Source of the DNA: Helicobacter pylori
GTDB lineage: Bacteria > Campylobacterota > Campylobacteria > Campylobacterales > Helicobacteraceae
DNA: 64,000 nt
Assembly (NCBI RefSeq): GCF_900120335.1
Contig: NZ_LT635477.1
Location: forward strand, 1,603,713-1,667,712
Reading direction: 5' to 3'
Within the stretch, counting starts at the first letter, position 1. Each line of letters starts with the position of its first letter. Below, in pieces: positions 25,283 through 34,583 of this stretch. Made by a program: the position numbers and the translations under genes. The notes beneath the pieces were generated by a model that saw only the letters and a program-made list of their open reading frames with translations, was not told where the DNA came from and ran no database searches.

Positions 25283-26441
25283 TCATGGGTTGAAGGCGTT
25301 TTTAGAAACAAAGCCTAAGGAATACCATCAGTTTGACCCTAGCCGTTTCATTCAAATTTATAAAGATTTTAAAAACGCTTTTTTTGAGATTCAAGCCAAA
25401 GTCATTCATGTGGTAGGGACTAATGGTAAGGGCAGCACAGGGCGGTTTTTAACCCTTTTATTAGCCGATCAAAATTTTAAGGTGTTGCATTTCACCTCCC
25501 CTCATGTTTTTGAATTCAGGGAGCGCTTTTATTTGAATGGTTCTGTTGTTAAAGAAAGCGTTTTAGAAAACGCCCACCAGCAATTGCAATCGCATGCTTT
25601 CAGCAGTGCTTGCTCGTATTTTGAATACGCTACCTTACTAGCCGTCATGCTCGCTAAAGATTGCGATTATCTAGTCTTAGAAGCGGGGCTTGGGGGGGAG
25701 TTTGACAGCACGAACGCTTTGGAAAAAACCCTAAGCGTTTTCACCCCCATTGATTACGATCATAAGGAATTTTTAGGGGATAGTTTAGAAAGCATTGCGA
25801 CTACTAAATTAAAAGCGATGAGTTCTCTTAATGTCATCGCTCCCCAACAAGAACTGGTTTTAAATGTGGCTCAAAAAATCGCCAAAGAAAAACGCGCGCA
25901 ATTGATTGTGGTTCAAAATGAAATTTCAAAAGGAGTCGGGGATTATATTGAACGCCACCATTTAGCCCATTTTTTAGCGATGAATTTAGAAGTGGCCCTA
26001 AAAGCGTTTGAGACGCTAGTGCCATGCAATAAACAAGAAGTTTTAAAAAACCTAAAGCCCCTGGATTTAATCGGCCGTTGCGAGCTTTTAAGCCCTAATA
26101 TTTTAATAGATGTGGGGCATAACCCCCATAGCGCTAAAGCCTTAAAAGAAGAAATCAAACGCCTTTTTAACGCTCCAATCGTTTTGATTTATAACTGTTA
26201 TCAAGATAAAGACGCTTTTTTGGTGCTAGAAATTTTAAAGCCTGTGGTTAAAAAGGTTTTGATTTTAGAATTGCATAATGAAAGAATTATCCAATTAGAA
26301 AAACTTAAAGGGATTTTAGAAACTTTAGGGTTAGAACACGCCTTGTTTGAAGATGTGAAAGAAAATGAAAATTATTTGGTGTATGGCTCATTTTTGGTAG
26401 CCAACGCTTTTTATGAACGCTATCCAAAGAAGAGGGATTGA
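25272..26441 (+). CDS. folC: Folylpolyglutamate / dihydrofolate synthase FolC
   Basis: Mur-ligase-like ATP-dependent enzyme that adds glutamates to folate and makes dihydrofolate. ATP loop: VVGTNGKGSTGRFL. Other motifs are HFTSPHVFEFRERF, the LEAGLGGEFDSTNA region, DYDHKEFLGDS, and GRCELL with DVGHNPHSAKAL in the C-terminal domain. The start at 25272 ([10 protein letters not shown]) follows GAGGGG and gives 389 aa. It overlaps the lptE stop by 11 bases. A G7 run in GGLGGEF is too short to be a likely switch. Confidence 0.93.
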   Translation: MKNSHGLKAFLETKPKEYHQFDPSRFIQIYKDFKNAFFEIQAKVIHVVGTNGKGSTGRFLTLLLADQNFKVLHFTSPHVFEFRERFYLNGSVVKESVLENAHQQLQSHAFSSACSYFEYATLLAVMLAKDCDYLVLEAGLGGEFDSTNALEKTLSVFTPIDYDHKEFLGDSLESIATTKLKAMSSLNVIAPQQELVLNVAQKIAKEKRAQLIVVQNEISKGVGDYIERHHLAHFLAMNLEVALKAFETLVPCNKQEVLKNLKPLDLIGRCELLSPNILIDVGHNPHSAKALKEEIKRLFNAPIVLIYNCYQDKDAFLVLEILKPVVKKVLILELHNERIIQLEKLKGILETLGLEHALFEDVKENENYLVYGSFLVANAFYERYPKKRD

Positions 26442-27367
26442 TGCCACAAAACCAGCTTGTGATCACCATCATTGATGAATCAGGTTCTAAACAGCTCAAA
26501 TTTTCTAAAAATTTAAAACGCAACCTCATCATTTCTGTTATCATTTTTTTGTTGATCGTGGGGCTTGGCGTGGGGTTTTTAAAATTTTTAATCGCTAAAA
26601 TGGATACGATGACAAGCGAGAGGAATGCGGTTTTAAGAGATTTTAGGGATTTGTATCAAAAAAATTACACTTTGACAAAAGAGATTAAAAACAAGCGAGA
26701 AGAGCTTTTTATTGTGGGGCAAAAGATCCGTGGGCTAGAATCCTTGATTGAAGTCAAAAAGGGGGCTAATGGGGGAGGGCATCTCTATGATGAAGTGGAT
26801 TTAGAAAATTTGAATTTGGCTCAAAAACATTTAGCGCTCATGCTCATTCCTAATGGCATGCCCCTAAAAACTTATAGCGCTATCAAACCCACTAAAGAAA
26901 GGAACCACCCCATTAAAAAGATTAAGGGCGTTGAATCTGGGATCGATTTTATCGCGCCATTAAACACGCCTGTTTATGCGAGCGCTGATGGGATTGTGGA
27001 TTTTGTGAAGACTCGTTCTAATGTGGGGTATGGGAACTTGGTGCGCATTGAACATGCGTTTGGTTTTAGCTCTATTTATACGCATTTAGATCATGTCAAT
27101 GTGCAGCCTAAAAGCTTCATTCAAAAAGGGCAGTTGATTGGCTATAGCGGGAAGAGCGGTAATAGCGGCGGCGAAAAATTGCATTATGAAGTGCGCTTTT
27201 TGGGTAAAATTTTAGACGCAGAAAAATTCCTGGCATGGGATTTGGATCATTTTCAAAGCGCTTTAGAAGAAAATAAATTTATTGAATGGAAGAATCTGTT
27301 TTGGGTTTTAGAAGACATCGTCCAGCTCCAAGAGCATGTGGATAAAGACACCTTAAAAGGTCAGTAG
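26441..27367 (+). CDS. csd2: Csd2, LytM-fold cell-shape protein lacking metal ligands
   Basis: Part of the Csd1-Csd2-CcmA helical-shape module. N-terminal TM (residues 25-45), a coiled-coil stretch (about 50-90), then an M23/LytM domain from about residue 150. The zinc ligands are altered. The usual HxGxD reads ESGID, and the usual HxH reads KLH (GGEKLHYEVRF). The domain is therefore probably not a working endopeptidase. This agrees with the published idea that Csd2 is a non-catalytic partner stabilising Csd1. The ATG at 26441 overlaps the folC stop (TGATG). Length 308 aa. Confidence 0.9.
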   Translation: MPQNQLVITIIDESGSKQLKFSKNLKRNLIISVIIFLLIVGLGVGFLKFLIAKMDTMTSERNAVLRDFRDLYQKNYTLTKEIKNKREELFIVGQKIRGLESLIEVKKGANGGGHLYDEVDLENLNLAQKHLALMLIPNGMPLKTYSAIKPTKERNHPIKKIKGVESGIDFIAPLNTPVYASADGIVDFVKTRSNVGYGNLVRIEHAFGFSSIYTHLDHVNVQPKSFIQKGQLIGYSGKSGNSGGEKLHYEVRFLGKILDAEKFLAWDLDHFQSALEENKFIEWKNLFWVLEDIVQLQEHVDKDTLKGQ

Positions 27368-27376
27368 GGGTTTTTG

Positions 27377-28315
27377 GTGTTTTTAGACAGGCGTTTGATT
27401 GTGATGGTTACGGACTCTAAAGGGAGCCGTTATATTAATGTTCATATCTTATTCCGTCAAATCAGTTTGTATGCGCTGTTGAGCGTTGTGGGATCTTTAT
27501 TGTTTTTAGGCGTTTCATTACTGGTTTTAAATAAAGAAATTAGAAATATTGAAAAACAGCATGCTTTAATCACTAAGGAATTTGAGAAAAAAAGAGAGAC
27601 TAATGAAAAGCTTTCTTTGCAAATGGATGAATTTTTAGACGATTTGCAACTTTCAGGGGAGCGCATCAACGATTTAGAAGAAGTGGTGGGGGTGAATAGG
27701 CCTGAAGAAGAAAAAGAAGAGGGCAATTTTTCCAGCCGCTTGGATGTCGCTGGGATTACCGGGCTTCAAAAAAGCTTTATCATGCGCCTTATCCCCAATG
27801 ACTACCCGCTAGAATCCTATCGGCGCGTTTCAGCCGCCTTTAACAAAAGAATGCACCCTATTTTGCATGTGTTGCACAACCATACCGGGCTTGATTTAAG
27901 CACCGCTATTAACACCCCTGTGTATGCGAGCGCGAGCGGGGTAGTGGGGTTAGCGAGTAAGGGGTGGAATGGGGGATATGGGAATTTGATTAAGGTTTTC
28001 CACCCTTTTGGTTTTAAAACCTACTACGCCCATTTGAATAAAATCGTCGTAAAAACGGGCGAATTTGTCAAAAAAGGGCAGTTGATTGGGTATAGTGGTA
28101 ATACAGGAATGAGTACAGGACCGCATTTGCATTATGAAGTGCGCTTCTTAGATCAACCCATAAACCCCATGAGTTTCACCAAATGGAACATGAAAGATTT
28201 TGAAGAAGTTTTTAATAAAGAAAGGAGCATCAGATGGCAATCTTTGATAACAATAATAAATCGGCTAATGCAAAAACAGGACCAGCGACTATCATCGCTC
28301 AAGGCACCAAAATAA
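27377..28315 (+). CDS. csd1: Csd1, D,D-endopeptidase for helical cell shape
   Basis: Periplasmic, membrane-anchored M23 metallopeptidase that cleaves peptidoglycan cross-links to permit cell curvature and twist. TM near residues 24-46, coiled coil about 50-95, catalytic LytM domain from about 150. Zinc ligands are intact: HPILHVLHNHTGLDLS and GPHLHYEVRF, in contrast to its upstream paralogue. The start is GTG at 27377, 6 bases after AGGGG (312 aa); a TTG lies one codon before. The gene runs 82 bases into ccmA, suggesting tight co-expression. Confidence 0.92.
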   Translation: MFLDRRLIVMVTDSKGSRYINVHILFRQISLYALLSVVGSLLFLGVSLLVLNKEIRNIEKQHALITKEFEKKRETNEKLSLQMDEFLDDLQLSGERINDLEEVVGVNRPEEEKEEGNFSSRLDVAGITGLQKSFIMRLIPNDYPLESYRRVSAAFNKRMHPILHVLHNHTGLDLSTAINTPVYASASGVVGLASKGWNGGYGNLIKVFHPFGFKTYYAHLNKIVVKTGEFVKKGQLIGYSGNTGMSTGPHLHYEVRFLDQPINPMSFTKWNMKDFEEVFNKERSIRWQSLITIINRLMQKQDQRLSSLKAPK

Positions 28316-28644
28316 AGGGGGAGCTTCATTTGGATTACCATTTGCATATAGATGGCGAATTAGAAGGGGTGGTGCATTCTAAAAGCACGGTGGTGATCGG
28401 ACAAACCGGCTCGGTAGTGGGTGAGATTTTTGCTAATAAATTAGTAGTGAATGGCAAGTTTACTGGCACGGTGGAAGCGGAAGTGGTAGAAATCATGCCT
28501 TTAGGGCGCCTTGATGGTAAGATCTCTAGCCAAGAGCTTGTGGTGGAAAGGAAGGGGATTTTGATTGGGGAAACTCGCCCTAAGAATATTCAGGGGGGGG
28601 CGTTGTTGATCAATGAGCAAGAAAAGAAAATTGAAAATAAATAG
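28234..28644 (+). CDS. ccmA: CcmA bactofilin
   Basis: Polymer-forming cytoskeletal protein that recruits Csd proteins and sets helical curvature. The bactofilin core is a right-handed beta-helix of short repeats between about residues 15 and 115 (for example GTKIKGELHLDYHLHIDGELEG, STVVIGQTGSVVGEI). The 136-aa length is normal. SD AAGGAG lies before the ATG inside csd1. Eight G residues (28593-28600) encode the Gly-Gly of NIQGGALL, 12 codons before the stop. Confidence 0.94.
   Translation: MAIFDNNNKSANAKTGPATIIAQGTKIKGELHLDYHLHIDGELEGVVHSKSTVVIGQTGSVVGEIFANKLVVNGKFTGTVEAEVVEIMPLGRLDGKISSQELVVERKGILIGETRPKNIQGGALLINEQEKKIENK
28593..28600 (+). repeat. G8 tract near the 3' end of ccmA
   Basis: Eight consecutive G residues in frame within ccmA. 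A one-base slip would replace only the last dozen or so residues outside the bactofilin core, so slippage would be tolerable rather than lethal. Confidence 0.7.
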
Positions 28645-28647
28645 GGA

Positions 28648-31600
28648 ATGATCCAATCTAGCCTTTATAGAGCCTTAAACAAAGGCTTTGATTACCAAAT
28701 ACTCGCTTGTAAGGATTTTAAAGAATCCAAGCTCGCTAAAGAAGTCATAAGCTATTTTAAGCCAAATACCAAAGCCGTTCTTTTCCCAGAGTTTAGGGCT
28801 AAAAAAAACGACGATTTGCGTTCGTTTTTTGAAGAATTTTTACAGCTTTTAGGGGGTTTGAGGGAGTTTTATCAGGCCTTAGAAAACAAGCAAGAAGCGA
28901 TCATCATTGCCCCTATTAGCGCTTTATTACACCCTTTACCTAAAAAAGAACTTTTAGAAAGCTTTAAAATCACTCTTTTAGAAAAATATAACCTTAAAGA
29001 TTTGAAAGACAAGCTCTTTTATTATGGCTATGAAATTTTAGACTTAGTGGAAGTGGAAGGCGAAGCGAGCTTTAGGGGGGATATTGTGGATATTTATATA
29101 CCTAATTCTAAGGCGTATCGCTTGAGTTTTTTTGACGCAGAGTGTGAGAGCATTAAGGAATTGGACCCCACCACTCAAATGAGTCTCAAAGAAGATTTGT
29201 TAGAAATTGAAATCCCCCCCACGCTTTTTAGTTTGGACGAACCATCTTATAAGGATCTAAAAACAAAAGTGGAACAAAGCCCCTTAAATAGCTTTTCTAA
29301 AGATTTAACCAGTTTTGGTTTGTGGTTTTTAGGAGAAAAAGCAAACGATTTGTTGCACACCTATAAAAGTATTATAAGCCCTAAGGCTTTAGAAGAAATT
29401 CAAGAATTAGCGAGCTTAAACGAATTGGATGATGAGCGTTTCAAATTTTTAAAGGTTTTAGAAAACGCGCAAGGCTATGAAGATTTAGAAATCCATGCGC
29501 ATGCCCTAGAAGGCTTTATCGCTTTGCATTCAAATCATAAAATCACGCTCCTAGCCCCTAATAAAACGATTTTAGATAATGCGGTAAGCGCGCTTGAAAA
29601 AAGCAACATGGAATGCGTGATCGCCCCCTTTGTGTTAAATTTTAAAACCCCTAATGGAATTTTTATCTCGCTCAATTCCTTTGAAAGGAAGAAAAAACGC
29701 CAAAAATCCAAGCTCGCTTTGAATGAATTGAATGCGGGCGAATGGGTGGTGCATGATGATTATGGGGTGGGCGTGTTTTCTCAATTAATCCAGCACAGCG
29801 TTTTAGGGAGCAAGAGGGATTTTTTAGAAATCGCTTATTTGGGCGAAGACAAACTGCTATTACCGGTAGAAAACTTGCATCTCATCGCTCGCTATGTGGC
29901 GCAAAGCGATAGCGTGCCGGTTAAAGACCGGCTAGGGAAAGGGAGTTTCCTCAAACTAAAAGCTAAAGTCAGGGCTAAACTTTTAGAAATTGCGGGCAAG
30001 ATCATTGAATTAGCGGCTGAACGCAATTTGATCTTGGGCAAAAAGATGGACACGCATTTAGCGGAGTTGGAAGTCTTTAAATCGCATGCGGGGTTTGAAT
30101 ACACCAGTGATCAAGAAAAAGCCATCGCTGAAATTTCAAGGGATTTAAGCTCTCACAGGGTGATGGACAGATTATTGAGTGGGGATGTGGGTTTTGGGAA
30201 AACGGAAGTGGCGATGCATGCGATTTTTTGCGCGTTTTTGAACGGCTTTCAAAGCGCGCTAGTCGTGCCTACTACTTTATTAGCCCACCAGCATTTTGAA
30301 ACTTTAAGGGCGCGTTTTGAAAAGTTTGGCGTTAAAGTGGCTCGTTTGGACAGGTATATTAAAACTAGCGAAAAAAGCAAGCTTTTAAAGGCGGTGGAAT
30401 TAGGGCAAGTTGATGCGCTAATAGGCACGCATGCGATTTTGGGCGCAAAGTTTAAAAACTTGGGTTTAATGGTCGTAGATGAAGAGCATAAATTTGGCGT
30501 GAAACAAAAAGAAGCTTTAAAAGAATTGAGCAAAAGCGTGCATTTCTTAAGCATGTCCGCCACGCCTATCCCGCGCACTCTAAACATGGCGCTTTCTCAA
30601 ATCAAAGGCATTAGTTCTTTAAAAACCCCACCCACAGACAGAAAACCCAGCCGCACTTTTTTGAAAGAAAAAAATGACGAACTCTTAAAAGAGATTATTT
30701 ACAGAGAATTACGCCGTAACGGGCAAATTTTTTACATCCATAACCACATCGCTAGCATTTCAAAAGTCAAAACCAAGCTAGAAGAGTTGATCCCTAAGCT
30801 CAAAATCGCCATTTTGCATTCCCAGATTAACGCTAATGAGAGCGAAGAAGTCATGCTAGAGTTTGCTAAGGGGAACTATCAGGTTTTATTATGCACTTCT
30901 ATTGTGGAATCAGGGATTCATTTGCCTAACGCTAACACGATTATTATTGATAATGCGCAAAATTTCGGGCTGGCTGATTTGCACCAGTTAAGAGGGCGTG
31001 TGGGGAGAGGCAAAAAAGAAGGCTTTTGCTATTTCCTCATAGAAGATCAAAAAAACTTGAATGAACAGGCTTTAAAACGCTTGCTCGCTTTAGAAAAAAA
31101 TTCGTATTTGGGCAGTGGGGAGAGTATCGCCTATCATGATTTAGAAATCAGAGGGGGTGGGAATTTGCTTGGGCAAGATCAAAGCGGGCATATTAAAAAC
31201 ATCGGTTATGCGCTCTATACGCGCATGCTTGAAGACGCGATTTATGAATTGAGTGGGGGGAAGAAAAGGCTTGAAAAAAGTGTAGAGATCCAACTTGGCG
31301 TGAGCGCTTTTTTAAACCCTGAACTCATTGCAAGCGATAGTTTGAGGTTGGATCTATACCGCCGTTTGAGTTTGTGTGAAAATGTAGATGAGGTGGGGCA
31401 AATCCATGAAGAAATAGAAGACAGGTTTGGCAAAATGGACGATTTGAGCACTCAATTTTTGCAAATCATTACGCTTAAAATCTTAGCCAACCAGCTTGGC
31501 ATCCTTAAACTTTCTAATTTCAATCAAAACATCACCCTTACTTATAGCGATGAACATAAAGAAAGCCTGAAAGCCCCAAGCAAAGACGATAACGATATTT

Positions 31601-31653
31601 TAGAAACCCTTTTGAAACATTTGCGCGCTCAAATTTCTTTAAAACGGCGTTAA
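28648..31653 (+). CDS. mfd: Transcription-repair coupling factor Mfd
   Basis: SF2 translocase that removes RNA polymerase stalled at lesions and recruits UvrA. UvrB-like N-terminal region, RNAP-interaction domain (LNELNAGEWVVHDDYGVGVF), then helicase motifs. These include Walker A SGDVGFGKTEVA, DEEHKFGV, SATPIPRTL, IVESGIHLPNANTIII, and QLRGRVGRG. The TRG motif follows, then the C-terminal UvrA-regulating domain. Length is 1001 aa, near the usual H. pylori size but shorter than E. coli. It starts 3 bases after ccmA. In H. pylori Mfd is implicated in DNA repair and antibiotic tolerance. Confidence 0.96.
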   Translation: MIQSSLYRALNKGFDYQILACKDFKESKLAKEVISYFKPNTKAVLFPEFRAKKNDDLRSFFEEFLQLLGGLREFYQALENKQEAIIIAPISALLHPLPKKELLESFKITLLEKYNLKDLKDKLFYYGYEILDLVEVEGEASFRGDIVDIYIPNSKAYRLSFFDAECESIKELDPTTQMSLKEDLLEIEIPPTLFSLDEPSYKDLKTKVEQSPLNSFSKDLTSFGLWFLGEKANDLLHTYKSIISPKALEEIQELASLNELDDERFKFLKVLENAQGYEDLEIHAHALEGFIALHSNHKITLLAPNKTILDNAVSALEKSNMECVIAPFVLNFKTPNGIFISLNSFERKKKRQKSKLALNELNAGEWVVHDDYGVGVFSQLIQHSVLGSKRDFLEIAYLGEDKLLLPVENLHLIARYVAQSDSVPVKDRLGKGSFLKLKAKVRAKLLEIAGKIIELAAERNLILGKKMDTHLAELEVFKSHAGFEYTSDQEKAIAEISRDLSSHRVMDRLLSGDVGFGKTEVAMHAIFCAFLNGFQSALVVPTTLLAHQHFETLRARFEKFGVKVARLDRYIKTSEKSKLLKAVELGQVDALIGTHAILGAKFKNLGLMVVDEEHKFGVKQKEALKELSKSVHFLSMSATPIPRTLNMALSQIKGISSLKTPPTDRKPSRTFLKEKNDELLKEIIYRELRRNGQIFYIHNHIASISKVKTKLEELIPKLKIAILHSQINANESEEVMLEFAKGNYQVLLCTSIVESGIHLPNANTIIIDNAQNFGLADLHQLRGRVGRGKKEGFCYFLIEDQKNLNEQALKRLLALEKNSYLGSGESIAYHDLEIRGGGNLLGQDQSGHIKNIGYALYTRMLEDAIYELSGGKKRLEKSVEIQLGVSAFLNPELIASDSLRLDLYRRLSLCENVDEVGQIHEEIEDRFGKMDDLSTQFLQIITLKILANQLGILKLSNFNQNITLTYSDEHKESLKAPSKDDNDILETLLKHLRAQISLKRR

Positions 31654-31713
31654 AAGCGTTTGATTTTAGTCTCAATTTTGTTATTTTAAAAAAATTATTA
31701 AGAGAGTTTGTTG

Positions 31714-31719
31714 TAGAAT
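31714..31719 (+). promoter_or_regulatory. -10 box (TAGAAT) for petABC
   Basis: GTTGTAGAATAGGG, about 60 bases before the petA ATG, in the 124-base gap after mfd. Confidence 0.5.
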
Positions 31720-31777
31720 AGGGATTTGCTAGGCCTTTAGTCGTTAAAAGGTAATTATCATTAAGGAGTTTTTAATC

Positions 31778-32281
31778 ATGGCAGATATTCAAAGGCGTGA
31801 TTTTTTAGGAATGAGCCTTGCTAGCGTTACAGCTATAGGGGCGATAGCGAGTTTGGTAGCGATGAAAAAGACTTGGGATCCGCTCCCAAGCGTTGTTTCA
31901 GCCGGTTTTACAACCATAGATGTGGCGAACATGCAAGAAGGGCAGTTTTCCACGGTGGAATGGCGTGGGAAACCGGTCTATATCCTCAAGCGTTCTAAAA
32001 AAGAGGGCTTTAATGAAAAGCGCGATTTTAAAATTGGCGAGAGCGTTTTTACCACAGCCATTCAAATTTGCACGCATTTAGGGTGTATCCCCACTTATCA
32101 AGATGAAGAAAAAGGTTTTTTATGCCCATGCCATGGGGGGCGTTTCACGGCTGATGGCGTGAATATTGCCGGCACTCCCCCTCCACGCCCTTTTGATATT
32201 CCGCCTTTTAAAATTGAAGGCACTAAAATCACTTTTGGTGAAGCCGGGGCTGAATACAAGAAAATGATGGCTAAAGCGTAA
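31778..32281 (+). CDS. petA: Rieske iron-sulfur subunit of cytochrome bc1
   Basis: Carries the 2Fe-2S cluster that takes electrons from menaquinol. A twin-arginine signal/anchor (RRDFLGMSLA) leads a single N-terminal TM. Cluster-binding boxes are CTHLGC (box 1) and CPCHGG (box 2), followed by the Pro-rich loop GTPPPRPFD. Length 167 aa. SD AAGGAG precedes the ATG. petB starts 10 bases after the stop. Confidence 0.97.
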   Translation: MADIQRRDFLGMSLASVTAIGAIASLVAMKKTWDPLPSVVSAGFTTIDVANMQEGQFSTVEWRGKPVYILKRSKKEGFNEKRDFKIGESVFTTAIQICTHLGCIPTYQDEEKGFLCPCHGGRFTADGVNIAGTPPPRPFDIPPFKIEGTKITFGEAGAEYKKMMAKA

Positions 32282-32291
32282 GGAGAGTTCA

Positions 32292-33530
32292 ATGGCAGAG
32301 ATAAAAAAAGCGAAGAATTTAGGCGAATGGCTGGACATGCGTCTTGGCACTAACAAGCTTGTTAAAGTGCTAATGACAGAATATTGGATCCCTAAAAACA
32401 TCAATTTCTTATGGGCCATGGGGGTGATTTTATTAACCCTTTTTGGCGTGCTTGTAGTCTCAGGGATTTTCTTGCTCATGTATTACAAGCCTGATGCGAA
32501 AATGGCGTTTGATAGCGTGAATTTCACGATCATGCAAGAAGTGGCTTATGGCTGGCTTTGGCGCCACATGCATGCTACGGCAGCGAGCATGATTTTTGTC
32601 ATCATTTATATCCACATGTTTGTTGGCATCTATTATGGCTCTTACAAAAAGGGTCGTGAGATGATTTGGATTAGCGGGATGATTTTGTTTGTGGTCTTTA
32701 GCGCGGAAGCCTTTAGCGGGTATATGCTGCCTTGGGGGCAGATGAGCTATTGGGCGGCAGCGGTTATCACTAATCTGTTTGGAGGTATTCCTTTCATTGG
32801 GGCTGATGTGGTGGAGTGGATTAGGGGCAATTATGTCGTGGCGGATTCCACTTTAACGCGCTTTTTCATGCTCCATGTCTTTTTACTGCCCATTGCGATC
32901 ATTCTACTTGTTGGGGTGCATTTTTATTCTTTACGCATCCCGCATGTCAATAACCAAGAAGGTGAAGAGATTGACTTTGAATTGGAAGAAAAGAAATTCA
33001 TTGAAGGCAAGAAAAAAGAATCCAAAGTCATTCCTTTTTGGCCGGTGTTCTTGTCTAAAGATATTTTTGTGGTTTGCGCGTTCATGGTCTTTTTCTTTTA
33101 CTTGGTGTGCTACCACTATGATTTTGCGATGGATCCTATTAACTTTGAAAGGGCTAACAGCCTTAAAACGCCGCCTCACATTTACCCTGAATGGTATTTC
33201 TTATGGAGCTATGAAGTCTTAAGAGGCTTTTTCTTTAGCGCTGATTTAGGGCTAATGGCCTTTGGCGTGGCGCAAGTGATCTTCTTCTTACTGCCCTTTT
33301 TAGACAGAAGCCCAGTCGTCGCTCCCGCGCACAAACGGCCAGCGTTTATGGTGTGGTTTTGGCTTTTAATCATTGACATGATTGTTTTAACGATCTATGG
33401 TAAATTGCCTCCGCTTGGGATTGGTAAATACATCGGCTTATTTGGTTCAATCACTTTCCTAGTCCTTTTCTTTGTGGTATTGCCCATTATCACTATCGCT
33501 GAGAGCAAGAAACAAGGGGGTGCTAGATGA
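32292..33530 (+). CDS. petB: Cytochrome b subunit of cytochrome bc1
   Basis: Quinol-oxidising membrane subunit with two b haems. Haem-ligand histidines lie in LWRHMHATAASMIFVIIYIHMF and MLHVFLLPIAIILLVGVHFYSLR. The Qo motif PEWYF is present near residue 300. About eight TM segments and 412 aa. The insertion EGEEIDFELEEKKFIEGKKKESK is a charged loop between helices IV and V, as in epsilonproteobacteria. The stop overlaps the petC ATG by four bases (ATGA). Confidence 0.97.
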   Translation: MAEIKKAKNLGEWLDMRLGTNKLVKVLMTEYWIPKNINFLWAMGVILLTLFGVLVVSGIFLLMYYKPDAKMAFDSVNFTIMQEVAYGWLWRHMHATAASMIFVIIYIHMFVGIYYGSYKKGREMIWISGMILFVVFSAEAFSGYMLPWGQMSYWAAAVITNLFGGIPFIGADVVEWIRGNYVVADSTLTRFFMLHVFLLPIAIILLVGVHFYSLRIPHVNNQEGEEIDFELEEKKFIEGKKKESKVIPFWPVFLSKDIFVVCAFMVFFFYLVCYHYDFAMDPINFERANSLKTPPHIYPEWYFLWSYEVLRGFFFSADLGLMAFGVAQVIFFLLPFLDRSPVVAPAHKRPAFMVWFWLLIIDMIVLTIYGKLPPLGIGKYIGLFGSITFLVLFFVVLPIITIAESKKQGGAR

Positions 33531-34384
33531 AAGAATTTAAGATTCTAATCATCCTTATTGTGGTGGTAGGCGTGATTTATTATGGGGTTGAGCCTTATGC
33601 GCATTCGGTGATGCACCCTAAAGTCGCTCCGGCAGATTTTGCTTTCAAGGATTTAGAGCCGATTGATTTAAAAAATGGCGACGCTAATAAAGGCAAACAG
33701 CTTGTAGCCGAAAATTGCACCGCTTGCCATGGCATTAAATCCCAAAACATTCCAGCCCCTATGGACAGCCTTAGCGCGAGCAACTCTTTTGGGGTTGTGC
33801 CACCGGATTTAAGCCATGTGGCGGGGGTTTTGAACGCGAATTTCTTAGCCCATTTCATCAAAGACCCCGTGAAAACGGCGAAATTGAGCCATAAATTCAA
33901 CGATGAAAGGCCCTATCCTATGCCGGCGTTTTCTCAATTTAGCGATCAAGATTTGAGCGACATTGTGGCGTATCTCACTTCTATTTTGCCTAAAAATTTG
34001 AGCGATAAGGAAGTGTTTGCGCAAAGTTGCCAAAGGTGCCATAGCCTGGATTACGCTAAAGATAAGGCCTTTAGCGATCCTAAAGATTTAGCCAATTATT
34101 TAGGCTCTCATGTACCTGATTTGTCCATGATGATTAGGGCTAAGGGCGAACATGGCTTGAACGTTTTCATCAACGATCCGCAAAAGCTTTTGCCTGGCAC
34201 GGCCATGCCTAGAGTGGGATTGAATGAAAAAGCTCAAAAACAAGTCATTTCTTATTTGGAAAAAGCGGGCGATAGGAAAAAGCATGAAAGGAATACTTTG
34301 GGGATTAAAATCATGATTTTCTTTGCGGTGCTATCGTTCTTGGCTTACGCGTGGAAAAGAAAAGTTTGGAGCGAAGTGCATTGA
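33527..34384 (+). CDS. petC: Di-haem cytochrome c1 subunit of bc1 complex
   Basis: Electron carrier handing electrons from the Rieske protein to periplasmic cytochrome c. Two haem-binding CxxCH motifs are visible, CTACH (near residue 64) and CQRCH (near 168), so this is the di-haem c4-like type of Campylobacterota rather than mono-haem c1. An N-terminal TM (ILIILIVVVGVIYYGV) and a C-terminal TM (IMIFFAVLSFLAYAW) anchor it. Length 285 aa. It is the last gene of petABC; a terminator-like hairpin follows. Confidence 0.95.
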   Translation: MKEFKILIILIVVVGVIYYGVEPYAHSVMHPKVAPADFAFKDLEPIDLKNGDANKGKQLVAENCTACHGIKSQNIPAPMDSLSASNSFGVVPPDLSHVAGVLNANFLAHFIKDPVKTAKLSHKFNDERPYPMPAFSQFSDQDLSDIVAYLTSILPKNLSDKEVFAQSCQRCHSLDYAKDKAFSDPKDLANYLGSHVPDLSMMIRAKGEHGLNVFINDPQKLLPGTAMPRVGLNEKAQKQVISYLEKAGDRKKHERNTLGIKIMIFFAVLSFLAYAWKRKVWSEVH

Positions 34385-34426
34385 ATTGAAAAAAGGGGGG
34401 AGGTTTTATGATTTTTGATTTATGGT

Positions 34427-34458
34427 GGGTTGTTTGAATGGTGTTTTCAAAACAACCC
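34427..34458 (+). terminator. Hairpin downstream of petC
   Basis: GGGTTGTTT pairs with AAACAACCC around a 14-base loop and is followed by TTATTTTAGG. The 9-bp stem is good and the T-run imperfect. It lies between the convergent petABC operon and the ATPase/TOPRIM cassette. Confidence 0.5.
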
Positions 34459-34583
34459 TTATTTTAGGATCTTATTATTATTAATATGCCCTTATAAGAT
34501 TTTATGGTTACAAAGCCTTTTAAGTGGTTTAAACTCAATTTGAGAAAGTTAATACTCGTAAAAATCAAGGGTTTTTATTGGGT

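Noticed and set aside
29213..29219. C7 run in mfd (also C7 in clpX, G7 in folC, secF and ftsW, C7 in mrdA)
   Set aside because: Seven bases is below the usual slippage length, and each encodes conserved Gly or Pro in frame.
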